Positions 51,206-64,000 of a stretch of DNA of 64,000 bases are shown here, one piece after another. Both the position numbers and the translations under genes were made by a program. Source of the DNA: Oscheius tipulae (lineage: Eukaryota > Nematoda > Chromadorea > Rhabditida > Rhabditidae); NCBI GenBank assembly GCA_037178975.1, contig JASJZH010000004.1, forward strand, positions 8,432,001 to 8,496,000, given 5' to 3'. The notes below the pieces were generated by a model. That model worked only from the letters and a program-made list of their open reading frames with translations, did no database searches and had not been told where the DNA came from. Numbering within the stretch: position 1 is the first letter of the stretch; each line of letters begins with the position of its first letter.

Positions 51206-53948
51206 TTACACTCGAGCGATAATATCAATATAGACAGGCCGTAGCATATCTAAGCCAGTCATTGTAAAATGTACATCATCATCAAAAAATGACAAATTTG
51301 TGTCAGGATCAAATGTCAAGTATTGCCTTCCGTCCTCAAAGACTTTCAAGACATCAAAGAATTGACACCTCGAGCAAGTCAATCTCTCAAATCGAGTTTT
51401 TCCGGGCAGTAGCTCCATATCCACTGCTTTTTTCTTCATATGAAAGTCTCTCAAGTCTACGTTACTTATCAAAGCATCAATGAATGTGCTGAGATGGAGG
51501 AGAGGGACCGAAAGTGATGGTCCTGCAAAATCAGAAACTATTGGAAAAGGAGAAAGAACAAACCATGAATGAGAATCTTCTCACAGCTCTCTTCTAACCT
51601 AGCCATATTTCGATTATACGCTTGTACAAAGAGATCCTCTTTTGGATCGGAGTTCAGAGGAGAAAGTTGCTCAACACTCAATCTGAAAAACTCGAATAGC
51701 GGATATAACTTTGTTTTTTTCGCATTACTGTTCCTATCTGGACCCAAGGGCACGTTAATGTTCAGGTATTGGATATCCTTCAGCATTTCCAAACCCGTCT
51801 TACCTAGAAACAATAAAAAGTATATCCGGCTTGAACTCTCCAACCAGCTGCATTGCCACCTCGTGTTGACCTGCGTAGCGGGTATCAGGTGCCCACGTAT
51901 CCGCAAGAATTTGTAACCCTAAACATTCTGTTAAAAACTGCAAGAAATAGGACTTACCCAATCCTGCAACGTATTTGAACTCGCTGTAATTCCCCTTGAA
52001 AGTTTCGTGAATCAATCCGACTTCATTAATTGTGTAACTATTACCCACAATCATAATCTTACGAGAACCGTTTCCTTTCTAAAAATTTGAGATACTAAAA
52101 AAAGAGATAACAAACCGGAAGGTCCCAAATTCCCCAAGGCCATTCAAAGGCCCGATGGATCTGAGTATTCGACGAATTATACACTCCATGTGGCTGCATA
52201 GCCGTTCTTTTCGTTATAAAATCGACATTTTCGATTAGAGACGTCTGATGCGATTTTTGAACGGAAGGTTGTTATTTGTCGAGAGCTACTACTGTGACTT
52301 ACTTTGTTTGTATCTGAACTCATTAAGTTTTCCTGTGACATACGGGCACTTCGTGAAAGTCTGATAGACCACAACGTTGAGAGCTGCCAATCCAATTAAA
52401 AGAGTAATAGTTTTTGAAATAGTGAACTTTTTGTAGGTGTTTTCGTAGGAATGGTAGGAGAACATGGAAAGGATAACGGTGGTGCCTGAATTTTGTTTTT
52501 CAAAGGATGATAGTCCCCAACCGAGCACAAACTGGATGGCATAGAATTGCTTGAAGAGTACAATGACCGGCCAGTGGATAAGGTACAGACTGTAAGAAAT
52601 GTCTCCAGTATAGGTGAGGAACTTGTTAGTCAGGATCTGAAACCTATTCTTTACTGGGTTTGGTAAAACGGGTCAAGAAATAACAAGTTTACTTGTTTTG
52701 ACGAACGTGGACCTCGTCAAATTTTTGAGTAAGCATTAACTCAGCCTTGTTTTGAGTCAAGGAAGTCGATCAACGCTGTTGAGTTACCGTTTGCGGGCGA
52801 TTGGAGATTTTTTGTTTGAATACTGTATAAATCTGTGCCACAAGCTTACCCTTTTTGATACATCGTTACGAAAATACAAAAACGCAAAACATGATAGTGT
52901 TCCCAATGGCCGCATGTATTCCGGTGAAATGGTTCGAGGGATGAGCATAATGAACAAAGGTACGAAACCACAGAATATCAAAAATTCTTCCAGAAAGGTG
53001 CGAGCAGCAGATTTTGTTCTTACTTTTTCTGGAAACTGTAATGTCTAATCCAATAGGATCCAACCTTTTTCTCCCAAGGGAACTTCACAATCCTTGGCAA
53101 GAAAAGCAATGCTTCCAAGTCCAAACTGCCATAGTCGGGAAAATGGATAGTTGAAGGAGAAGATGGGATCACTGTAGTAGTATAGGCAGCATGTGACCAC
53201 TGACAATATCAGTAGAAAGATCAGTTTCAACGCCTTCTTTTGAAAAAACTGACATCCAAAAAAGATTAACGGGGCTATTAGGTAGAACTGAACTTCTACA
53301 GCCAGTGACCAAAGGTGGAGGAACAAGTCTTTTTGGTGTCCCGATGTTTGGAACTGAATGTTTACGTATCCAGAAAAGTGTGGATACAGACTGATAGAAA
53401 GTAGTCGCTCCCATCCCAAATAGTCCTCATGTTCTTCAAGAAGGCCATGGAATACAGGGCGAATATATTGTGGGAGCGGATCCATCCTGCTGCTAACCAT
53501 AAGTGGCCAGCAGTAAAAATCAAGGGAACAGCTAGGTAGTACAAAGGGAGAATTCGCTTGGCTCTGCAAGAGGAGGTTACTGTACAGTGAGTAACCTCAT
53601 CGGTACAAAGTTTGCTTTTGGAAACAAACCAACTGACTATAACCTGTCACTCAGCCAAAGAATGAAGAGGCCTACCTTTTGTAATAAAAATCCACCACAG
53701 TCTTGAATGGAATTTTAAAATAGCGTTCGAATGGATTACTTTCTTCGCCTGTAGCATACTTGGAGAAGACCAATGCCATTAGATAGCCAGATATCACAAA
53801 GAACCTGGGGTTTTGATTTGACAACAGGCTAGTTTGAGACTCACATATCCACGCCAGCGTAACCATTGGGGAAACTCGTAGGCCATAGGTGAAACAACAG
53901 AACTCCGATTATGGCAACTCCACGGAGTCCTTGTATTTCGAGGAGCAT
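51206..53948 (-). CDS. acyltransferase-3 / SGNH protein (OAC-like), gene 1
   Basis: A membrane O-acyltransferase fused to a C-terminal SGNH esterase-like domain, as in nematode OAC proteins. ATG at 53946-53948 is two bases after a GGCTTAG acceptor (likely trans-spliced). Exon 1 (53845-53948) has QGLRGVAIIGVLLFHLWP with the acyltransferase-3 Arg and His; exon 2 (53676-53804) has FFVISGYLMAL; later exons give AKRILPLYYLAVPLIFTAGH, HLWSLAVEVQFYLIAP and DISYSLYLIHWPVIVL, then the SGNH part with IMIVGNSYTINE (nucleophile Ser) and SFFDDDVHFTMTG (Asp/His), stop at 51206. Frame is kept through the junctions I tested; one donor (GTCTGT near 53400) is weak. Acyl acceptor unknown, perhaps a cuticle or secreted glycolipid. 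Confidence 0.85.
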
Positions 53949-54559
53949 TGCTAAGCCTGGATGTATTTGATATGCAAATGGAAAAGTGCGACCAGAATTC
54001 TTGCGACCTCCTCAAATCGGACCACAATTAAAATAGATAACACCGCGGCTGAAGACCACTTGTGACTCTGCGCAAAACTGTAGCATGAAGGGATGAAAAC
54101 TGGATATGCATTCGTGGAATAGACAGGTTTCTAGCAGTTGTGCCACCGCCCATGTTGCATTGTTTGGCGGGTTTATTACAGTTTTTTCGGCCTAATCATG
54201 CCAGTGTCAGTGATCACGAACGAAAAACATGACCAAAAGGCAGTGGATTTTTTCACAGAGTTTGCTGATGGAAACAAACATTTTTTCGCAATACCACAAT
54301 AGACTAGAAGTTGTCAGAGAATATATTATGGGTTAAATCCAGATTGTAGAATGTTAAAAGTCACAATAAGATTTCCTCGCTCTAATCCGATGTTTTGGAA
54401 TTGTCAACCAGACGCGGTCCACTTAAAATGGAACGAGGATCAACCAGGTTTTTATGCATGCAAATCACTTGACGGCGAATTACTTGAACATATTATCAAC
54501 AGCTAATAGCGTTTAACCCGGAAACTCCAGGAAACAGCTCCCGGTGTACTGTCTCCTTT
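53949..54559. other. spacer between acyltransferase genes 1 and 2
   Basis: Promoter side of gene 1; no exon or repeat recognised. Confidence 0.4.
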
Positions 54560-56357
54560 TTTTTAGATGAAACCCATCCAGCTCTTCATTACTAGACAAT
54601 GCATCGTGAAACTGTTCATATGGACCATAGCGATTGGGAGAAATGGTCCTAAAACAGTTTTTTTAGTTTGTAACTCAGTTTATACGAAGCATGAATGAGA
54701 AACACAGCTCTTCTCCAGCCTTGCCAGATTTCGATTGTAAGCTCGGACAAAGAGATCATCTTCTGGATCAATTGTTAGGGATATACAAACAGAACATCTG
54801 GCTTGAACTGTTCCACCAACTACAGTGCTACCTCATGTTGCCAGTTAGTTTTGTTCCCGGTCGCCAAGTGTCGATAACAACTTGGAATCCTGAACTTTCT
54901 ACAATGCATATTAAAGAATCTTCATACCAAGTCCTGCAAGCCATTTGAACTCGCTGTATTTTTCTTCAAATGCCTCATAAATCATTCCGACCTCGTTAAT
55001 AACATAACTATTTCCAATTACCATGATTTTGTGATTACCATTGCGCTTCTGCAGATTTCATAAGCTTAAGTGAAATGAAGACCTACTGGAAAATCCCAAA
55101 TTCAACAAGCCCACGTGAATGCTTGATGAAAGTTTGTACTGGACGAATTGTAAATCCCAGCTGGTTGCATTGCTCGTCTTTCTTTTGTGAACTTCACATT
55201 TTCCAGAACGGCAGCAAGGTGCGCTGCGTCAAATTAATCACCCTGTTTCCCTTTCAAAAAGTCTTACTTACTCCGGATGTATCGGAACTCTTCAAATTTT
55301 TATGTGGGATAGTGCTGATTGAAGAGAACAATCACTGGCTAATGGACAAGGTACAGACTGTAAGATATGTTTCCAGCACAGATCAGAAAATTGTTTAGTT
55401 GGTTAGGATCTAAAAGTTTGTGGTGTTTGAACATTGTCATGCGAGACACAGAAGTTGTCCAATATGAGAACTATCCCCAACTGAACAGGAATACAACATG
55501 TACCCTATCTATACCTTCTTGGATACCTCATTCTCAACAAACAAAAACAGGAAGCACGACAGGATACCTAGAGGTCTCATATACGCTGGCAGTATGGCTC
55601 GGTAGGTAAGCACGGCGATCAAGGGAACAAAGCCACAGGAAATCAAAACCTCCTCCGACTACTTAATTTTGATTTTTACTTCTCTAAATATATGTGAAAA
55701 AAAACGTATTCTACGACCTTATGCAATGAGTTCTAACCTTTCTCTACCAAATTGTTGTCATTTTCCTTGGAAATAAATGCAATCATTCCTAGACCCCGAG
55801 AAGCCACAAACGGGAAAATGCAAAGTTGAAAGAGAATATCGGATTGCTGTAGTAGTACAAATAGCAAGTGCCAGCGGACAAAATCATTAGAAATGCCAGC
55901 TTGAGTGTCTTATTCTTAAGTAGCTGACATCCAAAAAGAATGAAAAAAAAGTAGATAAAGCTGAATTTCTACAGCCACAGACCAGAGATAGAGGAATAAG
56001 CCTTTTTGATGCCCTGATGATTGGAACTGAGCAAACTGAAAATTTACCGATAAAAAGTAGTTGCTCAGTTGCGTTTTCATGTTCTTCAAGAGCATTTTTG
56101 AATAGCAGGCTATTGTGAGTTTTTTATACATCCCGCAGCTAACCAAACATGACCTGCTAACAAGATAAGAGGGACTGCTAGGTAGTAGCTTAGGCTAGCC
56201 CAAGCCAGGGATCACGAAGAACTTTGCGTTTGAAGGTCTTGAACATAACGCACATATCCATCCCAACATATCCATTCGGGAAGTTTGTAGACCAGAGATG
56301 ACACAGCAAGACTTCAAAGATGGCAATTCCACGGAGACCTTGTATTTCAAGCAACAT
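54560..56357 (-). pseudogene. acyltransferase-3 / SGNH protein, dead middle copy
   Basis: Recognisable pieces in the same order as its neighbours but scattered over frames: MLLEIQGLRGIAIFEVLLCH at the start (ATG 56355-56357), NYFLSVNFQ and GHQKGLFLYLWSVAVEIQLY near 56.0 kb with stops, a fragment near 55.3-55.4 kb, and the C-terminal SGNH region reduced to short matches near 54.6-55.1 kb. The expected LPLYYLAVPLIL segment near 56.18 kb is truncated, and a whole membrane exon seems missing. Shorter than its neighbours by about 0.7 kb. Confidence 0.8.
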
Positions 56358-56730
56358 GGCCGAATATTTTGAGTTGCACTACGTATTGTATGGTAAGAAG
56401 AGAAGCAGTACAGCATGAAGGTGACGTTGACAACGGTCGAAATCCACCTGCACAACATTTTGCCCGCGCGAAAAGCTGGCTGTAGAACATAAAGGTTTCT
56501 TTTTTGTCAAATGCCGGTTTTCGCAAGTTTTTTCTGCGGCCAATCTAATGTCCATCAAACAGATCCATGGAAACTTGATGCGAAGTGCCTAGTTTTTGAA
56601 ACGCGCCTCCCTCAGAAAAGTATCATTTGCTTGTCCGTTTAGAACTGTAACTGTACTTTTATCATTCAGTTGTTTGGAGCAAAGTAAGTACGAAAGCTAG
56701 TAAATCATTTATGATGACTGAACAAAGTGA

Positions 56731-59201
56731 CTACAATTGAGCAATGAGTCCTCTGTAAACAGGTCGCAACCTATCTAAACCTGCTAATGTAAAATGTACA
56801 TCGTCATCGAAAAACGACAGATACGTCTCTGGATCAAAAGTCAAGTACCTCCTCCTATCGACGAAAACTTTTAAAATATCGTAGACTTGACACTTTGAAC
56901 ATGTAATATTATTGAACCTGGCGAATCCAGGTACCAACTCCTGGTCTACTGTCTCCTTGTTTAGATGGAATCCATCCAAGTCTTCATTACTAGACAATGC
57001 ATCGGTGAAACTGTTCAGATGGACCATAGCGACTGGGAGAGATGCTCCTAAAACAGTTTTTTTAGTTTGTAAATCAGCTTATACGAACCATGAATAAGAA
57101 TCTTCCCACAGCTCTTCTCCAATCTTGCCAGATTTTTATTGTAAGCTTGGACAAAGAGATCATCTTTTGGATCAGTTGTTAGGGGATATAGTTGTTCAGA
57201 ACCCCATCTAAAACAGAATTATTCTGTTAGCTCTATGTTTTCTGCTTCTTTGTCCCTCTGTCTTTTACTAGCTGACCGTGTAACAATGAACAAAACATCA
57301 GGATTAAACTGTTCAATCAATTGCATTGCCGCTTCATGTTGTCCGGTCTGTTTGTTTCCAGGACCCCAGATATCCACAACGACTTGGAATCCTGAGAAAT
57401 GGGTGTAAACAGATAAATTCTACTTACCAAGTCCTGCAACTCGTTTAAACTCGCTGTAGTTCCCATCCAAGGCCTCATGAATAATCCTAGCTTCATTAAT
57501 CGTGTAACTGTTTCCAACTACCATGACTTTACGAGTACCATTTCCTTTCTGCAGATTTAATAAATAAGCTGACGCGAGCTTGAAATCTACCGGGAAGTCC
57601 CAAATGCCCCATGGCCACGTGAACGCGGCATGAGTTGTGGTACTTGACAAATTGTAGACTCCAGCTGGTTGCATAGCACGTCGTTCTTTCAAGAACTTGG
57701 CATTTTCCAGGACTGCAGCCAGGTGTGCCTTGTCAACTGAATTAGCTTGTTTGTTACTCAAACACCATCTTACTTCGGTTGTATCGGAACTCTTCCAGTT
57801 TTCCTATGGCATAGGAGCACTTCGTAAGAGTTTGATAAGCTACAACGTTTAGAACAACCAATGCGATCAGAAGAGCGAATATTTTAGGTACGGAAAACTT
57901 TCGATAGGTGTTTTCGTAGAAATGATAAGAGAGCATGGAAAGGATGACCATAATCCCTGTAATCACAAATGTTTTTTGAGTCGAAGCACATGAAGCACCG
58001 AGAACATACTGGATGGGGTAGTGCTGATTAGAGAGAACAATCACTGGCCAGTGAATGAGATACAAGCTGTAAGAAATATCTCCAGTGTAGGTAAGAACCT
58101 TTTTGGTAAAGATCTGGAAGTTCGAATAAAGTAAATTCATTCCGAGGACCCCACAAACTCACCTTATTCGATACTTCGTTGCCAAAAGACAAAAACAGAA
58201 AACAGGAAAGTGTACCCAACGGTCTCATATAATTTGGCGGTATTGCCTGCCAATAGAGCATAGCGATTAAAGGAACGAAACCACTGAATATCAAGACTTC
58301 TTCCAGAAAACTAACAACTGCGGATTTCACTTTTTCTGAAAACTGATTTGACTGTTACAGCAACCAAATCAAACCTTTCTCCCCCAAGTTGCTCTCACCT
58401 TCCTTTGAAATGAATGCGAGCATTCCGAGTCCAAACTGCCACAACCGGGAAAATGCAAAGTTGAATGAAAAGATAGGGTTACTGTAGTAGTACAGATAAC
58501 AGGTGCCAGCCGACAAAATTAGTAGAAAGATCATTTTGAGGACCTTTTTTTTCAACAATTGACATCCAAATAAGATGAAGGGCACGATTAAGTAGAACTG
58601 TATTTCTACAGCGAGTGACCAAAGATGGAGAAACAAATCTTTCTGATGTCCTGCTGATTGAAACTGAAACAAGCTATCTATTTGTCAGAAAAAGTTAGAG
58701 ATAAACCGATAGGAAATAGTTACTCCCATCCCAGATGGTCTTCATATTCTTCAAGAGAATCATGGAATAGTAGGCGAATACATTGTGAGTCTCAATCCAT
58801 CCCGCTGCCAGCCATATGTGGCCTGCTGACAAAATTAGAGGGACAGCTAGGTAGTACAGAGGAAGAATACGTTTGGCTCTAAGTACAAAAGACCGTGATC
58901 GAGCAAGCAACAGGCGTACCTTTTGTAATAAAAGTCCATCAACGTCCTGATAGAGATCACTGGAAATCTTACAAAAAGATCAGTGACATTCCTGATATCT
59001 ACGGTTGTGTATTTGGAAAAGATCATGGCCATGAGGTAGCCAGAGATCACAAAGAACCTGTTTATTTGAATAAGACCAGTTTAATGACTGAACTTACATA
59101 TCTACGCCGACATAGCCATTAGGAAAAGATTTTGGCCAGAGGTGGAACAACAAGACTCCGATGATGGCAAATCCTCGGAGACCTTGTATTTCTAGGAGCA
59201 T
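56731..59201 (-). CDS. acyltransferase-3 / SGNH protein (OAC-like), gene 3
   Basis: Same architecture as gene 1. ATG at 59199-59201 follows a GTTCAG acceptor, so trans-splicing is likely. Segments in order: QGLRGFAIIGVLLFHLWPKS, FFVISGYLMAMIFSKY, AKRILPLYYLAVPLILSAGH, GSNYFLSV, HLWSLAVEIQFYLIVPFILF, FLEEVLIFSGFVPLIAML, DISYSLYLIHWPVIVLSNQH, PWGIWDFPVDFK, VMVVGNSYTINEARIIHEA (SGNH Ser), CGKILIHGS, and DDDVHFTLAGLDRLRP (Asp and His), stop TGA region at 56731. About ten hydrophobic segments precede the soluble C-terminal domain. Intron phases agree wherever I could check. Protein identity to gene 1 is high throughout, indicating tandem duplication. Confidence 0.87.
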
Positions 59202-62200
59202 GTCTGAACAGGTAGGGGATTTGGAGGAAGGGTAAGCTATGCAGCTGGAAAAATCACGCCCATATCCTTTTGTGGCTGCGCAAAATTTTGCCCGCTCTAA
59301 ACTGGATGCGGACACAATAAGATTTTCGTTCTCTCTCTCTCTCTCGACGACCTGAGTCGCAACATCAAATGACGAGTTTTTTAAGCAGCTAATAACTCCA
59401 ATATTTACCAAGAAGATTCAATAAAACTTGCTTAAAAAGCCGGATAATTGCGGAACATATCGACTTTGAAAAGTGCTTTTACTGGTCGGTTTTTATACAA
59501 GGCCACGATCAGTTTGCTGTGCTGTCTGTGCTTCAAACCTACAAATTGGGAACATAGGTTTAAGAAAAAGACATCTGATAGGTTTGTGCATACAGTTAAT
59601 AGCTATTTCCATGGTCTGCGTCAATCCTATTCTATCACGCTCCTTGTGTTTAGCATGCTGTTCAAGACATATTACGCGAGCAACATATTAATGAATCAAA
59701 GGCAATGGAAGCGTATTAATGTGCAAACTAACAATAATCGCTTGTAACTGTCGGAGCAGGTTGGTTTTATCTTTTCTTTTCACAAAGACTGCTAAACACA
59801 GCTGAATCGCCTGTCAATATTCCATATTGTTACATATTGTAATCCCGAAGAATCGCTGGCACTTGAGTTATAGCATTGCTGTATCTCGTGGGGGAAACAC
59901 GATCAACCTTTCCGCTATTTTGATCAGCTGCACGCGCAAAAAAAAGCTGATTCAAGGGTTGCAGCGACCGGTCCATTTCAATTGTGATCGGGCGAGAAAA
60001 AATCGGCTTAAGGTTTGGATATGTGAAAAGTGTGAAAATTGTAAATGGGGATAAAAAAAAAAGGCGAAAGGGTTTCAATGAAAGTTGCCATTTGTTTTGC
60101 CGGTTATGTATCAACAAGCTCTGAAGTGGATGTTATTTACTGTTTTACTAAAGCCAGTAACAGGAACAAGTTCATTATCCTCGCGATTGCCTCTTGGGAT
60201 TAATCCACTTCTCCACGAATAGCGTCCCTAAGAATAACTGACTAATAGCACATAAAGTGAGTGTGAACGTTTTCATAAACTTTGGGAAACGACGTGTTGA
60301 TTGTTACATCTGTAATGTCACCTTATTCCATGTAATAAGTACTGTGAAGTCTGCAAATTTGAATAATAGACCCGAAGATTTGGGCCACTTTCCTTTGCAG
60401 ATGACGAATAACCTTTATTTTTTGGAAATGTCTCAAGAGACGTTCTGTTGGTTATAATTGTAATTGTCCTCAGAGTGAACCCGTATTCACCTCTAGTATG
60501 GAAAGTTTTGAAGATACCTTTGAAGCTGTTGGTTAGACTACTTGATCTGATACTGTCAATCTTCAACGTAATGCTGTTACATAACTTCCAGTTTACGATT
60601 CCAAACTATTAGACCACAATACTCCTTTTCCATAATCCACTTAACAGAATCAAAGCAATTTTAAATAGCCCATGGCTACCAGTTGCTCTGAAAAACCGCA
60701 TAGTAAGAAAGTTCAGCGGGCTCCATGCAATAATTTCGCCTACCTTCTCCGTTTCAAACTGACCACCTTTTTATTGTAATCTGAGTCAGTTCTGTTTTCC
60801 CGCTAGGAATACCTCCCTCACGTCTGACTTCCCAGGCGAGAAATCTCAATGCTCTGATAGCTGTAGAGTACAGAAATCTTACTCATGGGCAAAAACAAGG
60901 TGATAGACAGATACTCAGAAACCAGAGAAGCCTGTTAATTACCAGACGGAAGACTGGTTCCGTAAAGAGCTTACGCACCCATCCATTATTGTCTGAAGGT
61001 CTGAATGAGCTTGATCGGGAACGATGACTAACGCTTCCCAGTAATACGCAGCCGGTCGTGATAATTTTCTCCGAGAGTCTAGCATCCATCCTCAGTGCTA
61101 CACTTTACTTTTTTTACCGAGATGACTACGATGGTAGATGGGCGCACGTACCTGATCATCAATACCTATGGTAGGTTTTTTTAAATTTTTAGTATCAAGA
61201 GCTTCGTTAAGCAACCCAAAATGAAAAGCAGAATTTAAAACATTCGCTTTAGCTTGTAACGGCAAAAAAAAGGTAGCTTCGCCGCCAACTACTCTTGTTC
61301 TACTTTTTGACTTTGAGAGCAACACGTTCTAACTCAATCTTCAAACTTGACTTGCAAACTTCTGGCAGAAACTAATTGACAACAATTTTTCGCTTCTGGT
61401 TTGTGGCCACGGACAAACATACAAACAGACATACAGAGTCCGCCACAGAAGCCATCGCGCTTTAGATAGAAAGAAATACAACTTTTGTCTTTAATGTTTC
61501 TTTGTTGCTTTGGTCTATTGGAAGCTAGGTTATACGTTTTGATGATCTCCAGCTATGTAGATCGCCTCACTACACAGCCATAAAACATACCCAGTAAATT
61601 GTTTATCGCATATCATTTTTCTTGACGAACGTGCAGGCACATTTAATGTTCCGTCTAACGTAGTCGAGAACTCAAACTGTTCAAATTTCCTGTTTCAATT
61701 GATGCACTTTTTCATTTTAAACAGAAAAGGTGCGATGTATTCTGTGAGAACCAAAAGAGCAAACTGTAAAAACGTTAATTGTTGAGGTATAACTTCGGTA
61801 TAACAAAAAAGCCTGATAGGTAGCACTCCGTTTATGAGAGTGTTTCAAGAATACAAACTGATCCTCTGAATCTTCTTTAGGTTTTGCAGAGCCCTCTTAC
61901 AGTTTGCACACTAAACTCCTACGAGAGTTCAGACATGTTTTGGAACATTATTCGGGAGGAAGTCCTTCAGTAAGAGCCCGTACACAACTTTTTCTATGTA
62001 TGTTTTCGATAAAAAATAACTAGTAAATAATAATTGAAATCCTTTAAAAACTCCGTTGTTTGCTTCAAATGTTCAGCTCAATCTAGGCTCCTACATCTTT
62101 AATGCCCGTAGCTTTGGATAACGGTAACCAACCACACATTGTATTGGTTGGGTGATTTCCATTTTTTTTTCTGTAGACCATCTTATGTGCTCTCATTTCC

Positions 62201-62244
62201 TCGATCTAATCGAAAAAAGTTTAGCGGGAAAGGGTTAACTAATA
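59202..62244. other. 3-kb region without a supportable gene
   Basis: AT-rich; open frames on both strands lack splice and start support. A GA/CT-rich run (CTCTCTCTCTCTC) lies near 59334. Around 61370-61450 there is a sequence with AACAAACAGACATACAGA that faintly resembles the dispersed hairpin repeat but lacks its blocks. Nothing else recognised. Confidence 0.4.
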
Positions 62245-64000
62245 ATGAGTGCCGCGGGAATCTATCCGATTGAAACCTCGACGATATACTCAGCAATTCC
62301 TGCAGGTATGCCTCTGGAGTACATCCTGTGCTTCGACATTCTTGCCCATCTGCTTCAAATCGGTGGAATCATCGGATGCAGCACGTTTTTGTACCTGTCT
62401 TGGTGCGTTTTTTTAAATTGAAACACAAACCGATGGTATTTTCAGGCGAAACGGGCTGATCAAGAACCAGCACCTTTACTTGATACACTTCCTCATCATA
62501 TCGGACTTGGTCTCCATTATACTGAGTGAGCTTATTGTATCGCATGCCGGAGTGCTAGTAAGCAAAAGTTAATTTATAGTGATCAAACTCAAAGGTTGAT
62601 TCTACGAAGCACATTTATGTAGTTCTCTTCTAAACTGTTCGCGTCACTGTATACTATCATTGTAACACTCAATAAATCTCGCAGGATAAAAACTCAATTT
62701 TTCAGTCGTCTCTTAGATCCGTAGATCATTGACAAACTTTAAAAATTTCTGGGAATACCCGCGTATGCATGGCTGGGAGAATACGAATACCAAGTACACA
62801 GATTTATCTTGACTCATCTAATCTGCAATACTTAGCAGCATAGAATCTGCGTGCCTGCAAGCTTTTCATGTTTAACAGGCATAATAATCAGTGGCACAAG
62901 TGTTTATTTCTCATACTGAATAACATATATGCAAAAGCTGTCGGATTCCAGATCACGGCTATACAGTCTACCTCACTTCGCAATGGAACAGCGTCACCAT
63001 CTTTGCCACCCCATTATGGGTTATGATTACAGCCATTCCACTTGTTTGGCAGCTCAAGGTCAACCTTGTAACGGTGACTGGAATTGCCTGCGACAGATTA
63101 ATGGTTAGCTATTTTATATTATTTGCACGCGAAGTAATGAGATTAGAGAAAAACACCGATCTACGCATCAAAAAATTAAAAATAAATAGCGGAGCCACTT
63201 CCTTGTTATAACAAGTTAACTTGAACCCGAAAGTTATGAGTTATTCTAATGAAGTTTCAACCAAAAGTTATCAGGGTTGTATACCAGAATCGCAAGATCT
63301 AAGGTTTGTCAAACTGTCATGTAAATGGAAGCTCAAAACCAATATAATATATCTGTTCACCTAAAAAATTTGCAGGCTCTTTTCTTCCCACTGATCTACC
63401 GCAAAAAGAACAACACCGTCTACGTCGTTTGTTTTGTTCTTATTGGAGTGTTATGGGGTCTTCTGGACAATTTGCTACTTTTCTACTTTACTGATCTTAA
63501 CGACTGGGAACATTCGGATAAATACTACAATGGCTACGTGGCCAATTGCTCGACTATCGGATGCTTTGTGGATAAGAGGTTCAAAGCCTATTGGCAGCTC
63601 AGTAACGCTGTAAACTTAGAACTCGTACTTTAAACAAGAAACTGTTCAGACTGTTGCCGCCATCATCATCATCTTAATCATCGTCATCGACACAAAACTG
63701 CGAATGATCTCCCGCAACAAGCAACTGATGATGGGCAATTCACGCGAGCAACTCAAATTTAACAAGGTTTTTAGCCTCAGCCGTTAAAACTTACGCAGAA
63801 AAAAAGGCGAATCGCTCTGCTATCTGTACTCTGACCTGCTCGCTCATCTGCATCTCGGCAAGCATCATCAACGGCTTTGTACAAATCACTGGCATCTGGA
63901 CCTTCCTCACTTTACCTCCTCTTTACATTTTTGGTCTCTCAGCTGCTGGTAGGTTTTAACGGTTTATTGTTGTGAAGTGAAACAAAGTGAATTCGAGTCC
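62245..64000 (+). CDS. serpentine chemoreceptor, srx/srbc-like, cut by window edge
   Basis: Exon 1 62245-62402 encodes an N-terminal tail and helix 1 (ILCFDILAHLLQIGGIIGCS). Exon 2 (about 62444 on) has LIHFLIISDLVSIIL. After an intron of about 400 nt, SVTIFATPLWVMITAIPLVW and VTVTGIACDRLM form helices 3-4 with an R/K-rich turn. The next exon (from about 63375) begins ALFFPLIYRKKNNTVYVVCF, the conserved position of the DRY-like motif plus FPLxYRK. Then comes AAIIIILIIVIDTKLRM and a further exon with ANRSAICTLTCSLICISASI. The last helix and tail lie beyond the window. Phases agree at the junctions checked, so this copy may be intact. Class assignment is tentative. Confidence 0.7.

Noticed and set aside
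61370-61460. Possible fifth copy of the hairpin repeat
   Set aside because: Only the CAGACATACAGA-type run and a weak AATTGACAACAATT match; the ordered blocks are absent.
1-64000. CRISPR array, rRNA or bacterial-type operon signals
   Set aside because: No regularly spaced identical repeats of CRISPR form, no rRNA similarity, and the intron-rich gene structure is eukaryotic throughout.

Overview
The window reads as nuclear DNA of a rhabditid-type nematode. Genes are split by many short introns (about 37-60 nt) ending in TTTTCAG-like acceptors. Several start codons sit directly behind a splice-acceptor motif with no upstream exon, as expected for spliced-leader trans-splicing. The gene content is typical: a cuticle collagen, a family-92 glycosyltransferase, acyltransferase-3/SGNH proteins, C-type lectin-like proteins and serpentine chemoreceptors. 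Genus cannot be fixed from the sequence alone. Exon coordinates were derived by hand from reading-frame continuity; no transcripts or database searches were available.

Layout. 0.3-4.5 kb: exons of one or two coiled-coil proteins. 5.9-7.2 kb: a complete delta-9 acyl-CoA desaturase. 9.0-11.1 kb (minus): a complete UDP-galactopyranose mutase. 12.1-13.7 kb (minus): an acidic secreted protein needing a GC-AG intron. 14.6-19.8 kb: decayed serpentine receptors on both strands. 20.3-21.2 kb: two small convergent genes. 21.5-24.5 kb: a complete 16-exon cyclic-nucleotide-gated channel with an antisense tRNA-Leu-like remnant in an intron. 24.6-26.4 kb (minus): a 56-residue membrane protein and a cuticle collagen. 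26.4-30.7 kb: a long stretch without a supportable gene. 30.8-33.7 kb: a four-pass membrane protein and a C-type lectin gene whose intron holds two small inverted-repeat elements.

35.1-38.9 kb is a mobile-element cluster in a (TA)n tract: a structurally complete Ginger-like DNA transposon (DDE integrase plus Cys-rich tail, long inverted repeats full of palindromes), then 10 bp later a dead mariner. 39.6-44.3 kb: a short-chain dehydrogenase and a GT92 glycosyltransferase. 44.3-48.8 kb (minus): a lectin/CUB protein and a tandem family of small secreted proteins, mostly broken. 49.2-51.1 kb: an srh-like receptor pseudogene followed by an intact paralogue. 51.2-59.2 kb (minus): three tandem acyltransferase-3/SGNH genes, the middle one dead. 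62.2-64.0 kb: a receptor gene running off the edge.

There are two kinds of territory. Housekeeping and metabolic genes (desaturase, mutase, collagen, channel, dehydrogenase) are clean and in frame. The rest is an environment-facing accessory landscape of tandem duplication and decay (receptors, lectins, secreted proteins, acyltransferases), seeded with inverted-repeat elements and a dispersed hairpin repeat. No CRISPR array, rRNA or operon with clear SL2 spacing was seen.
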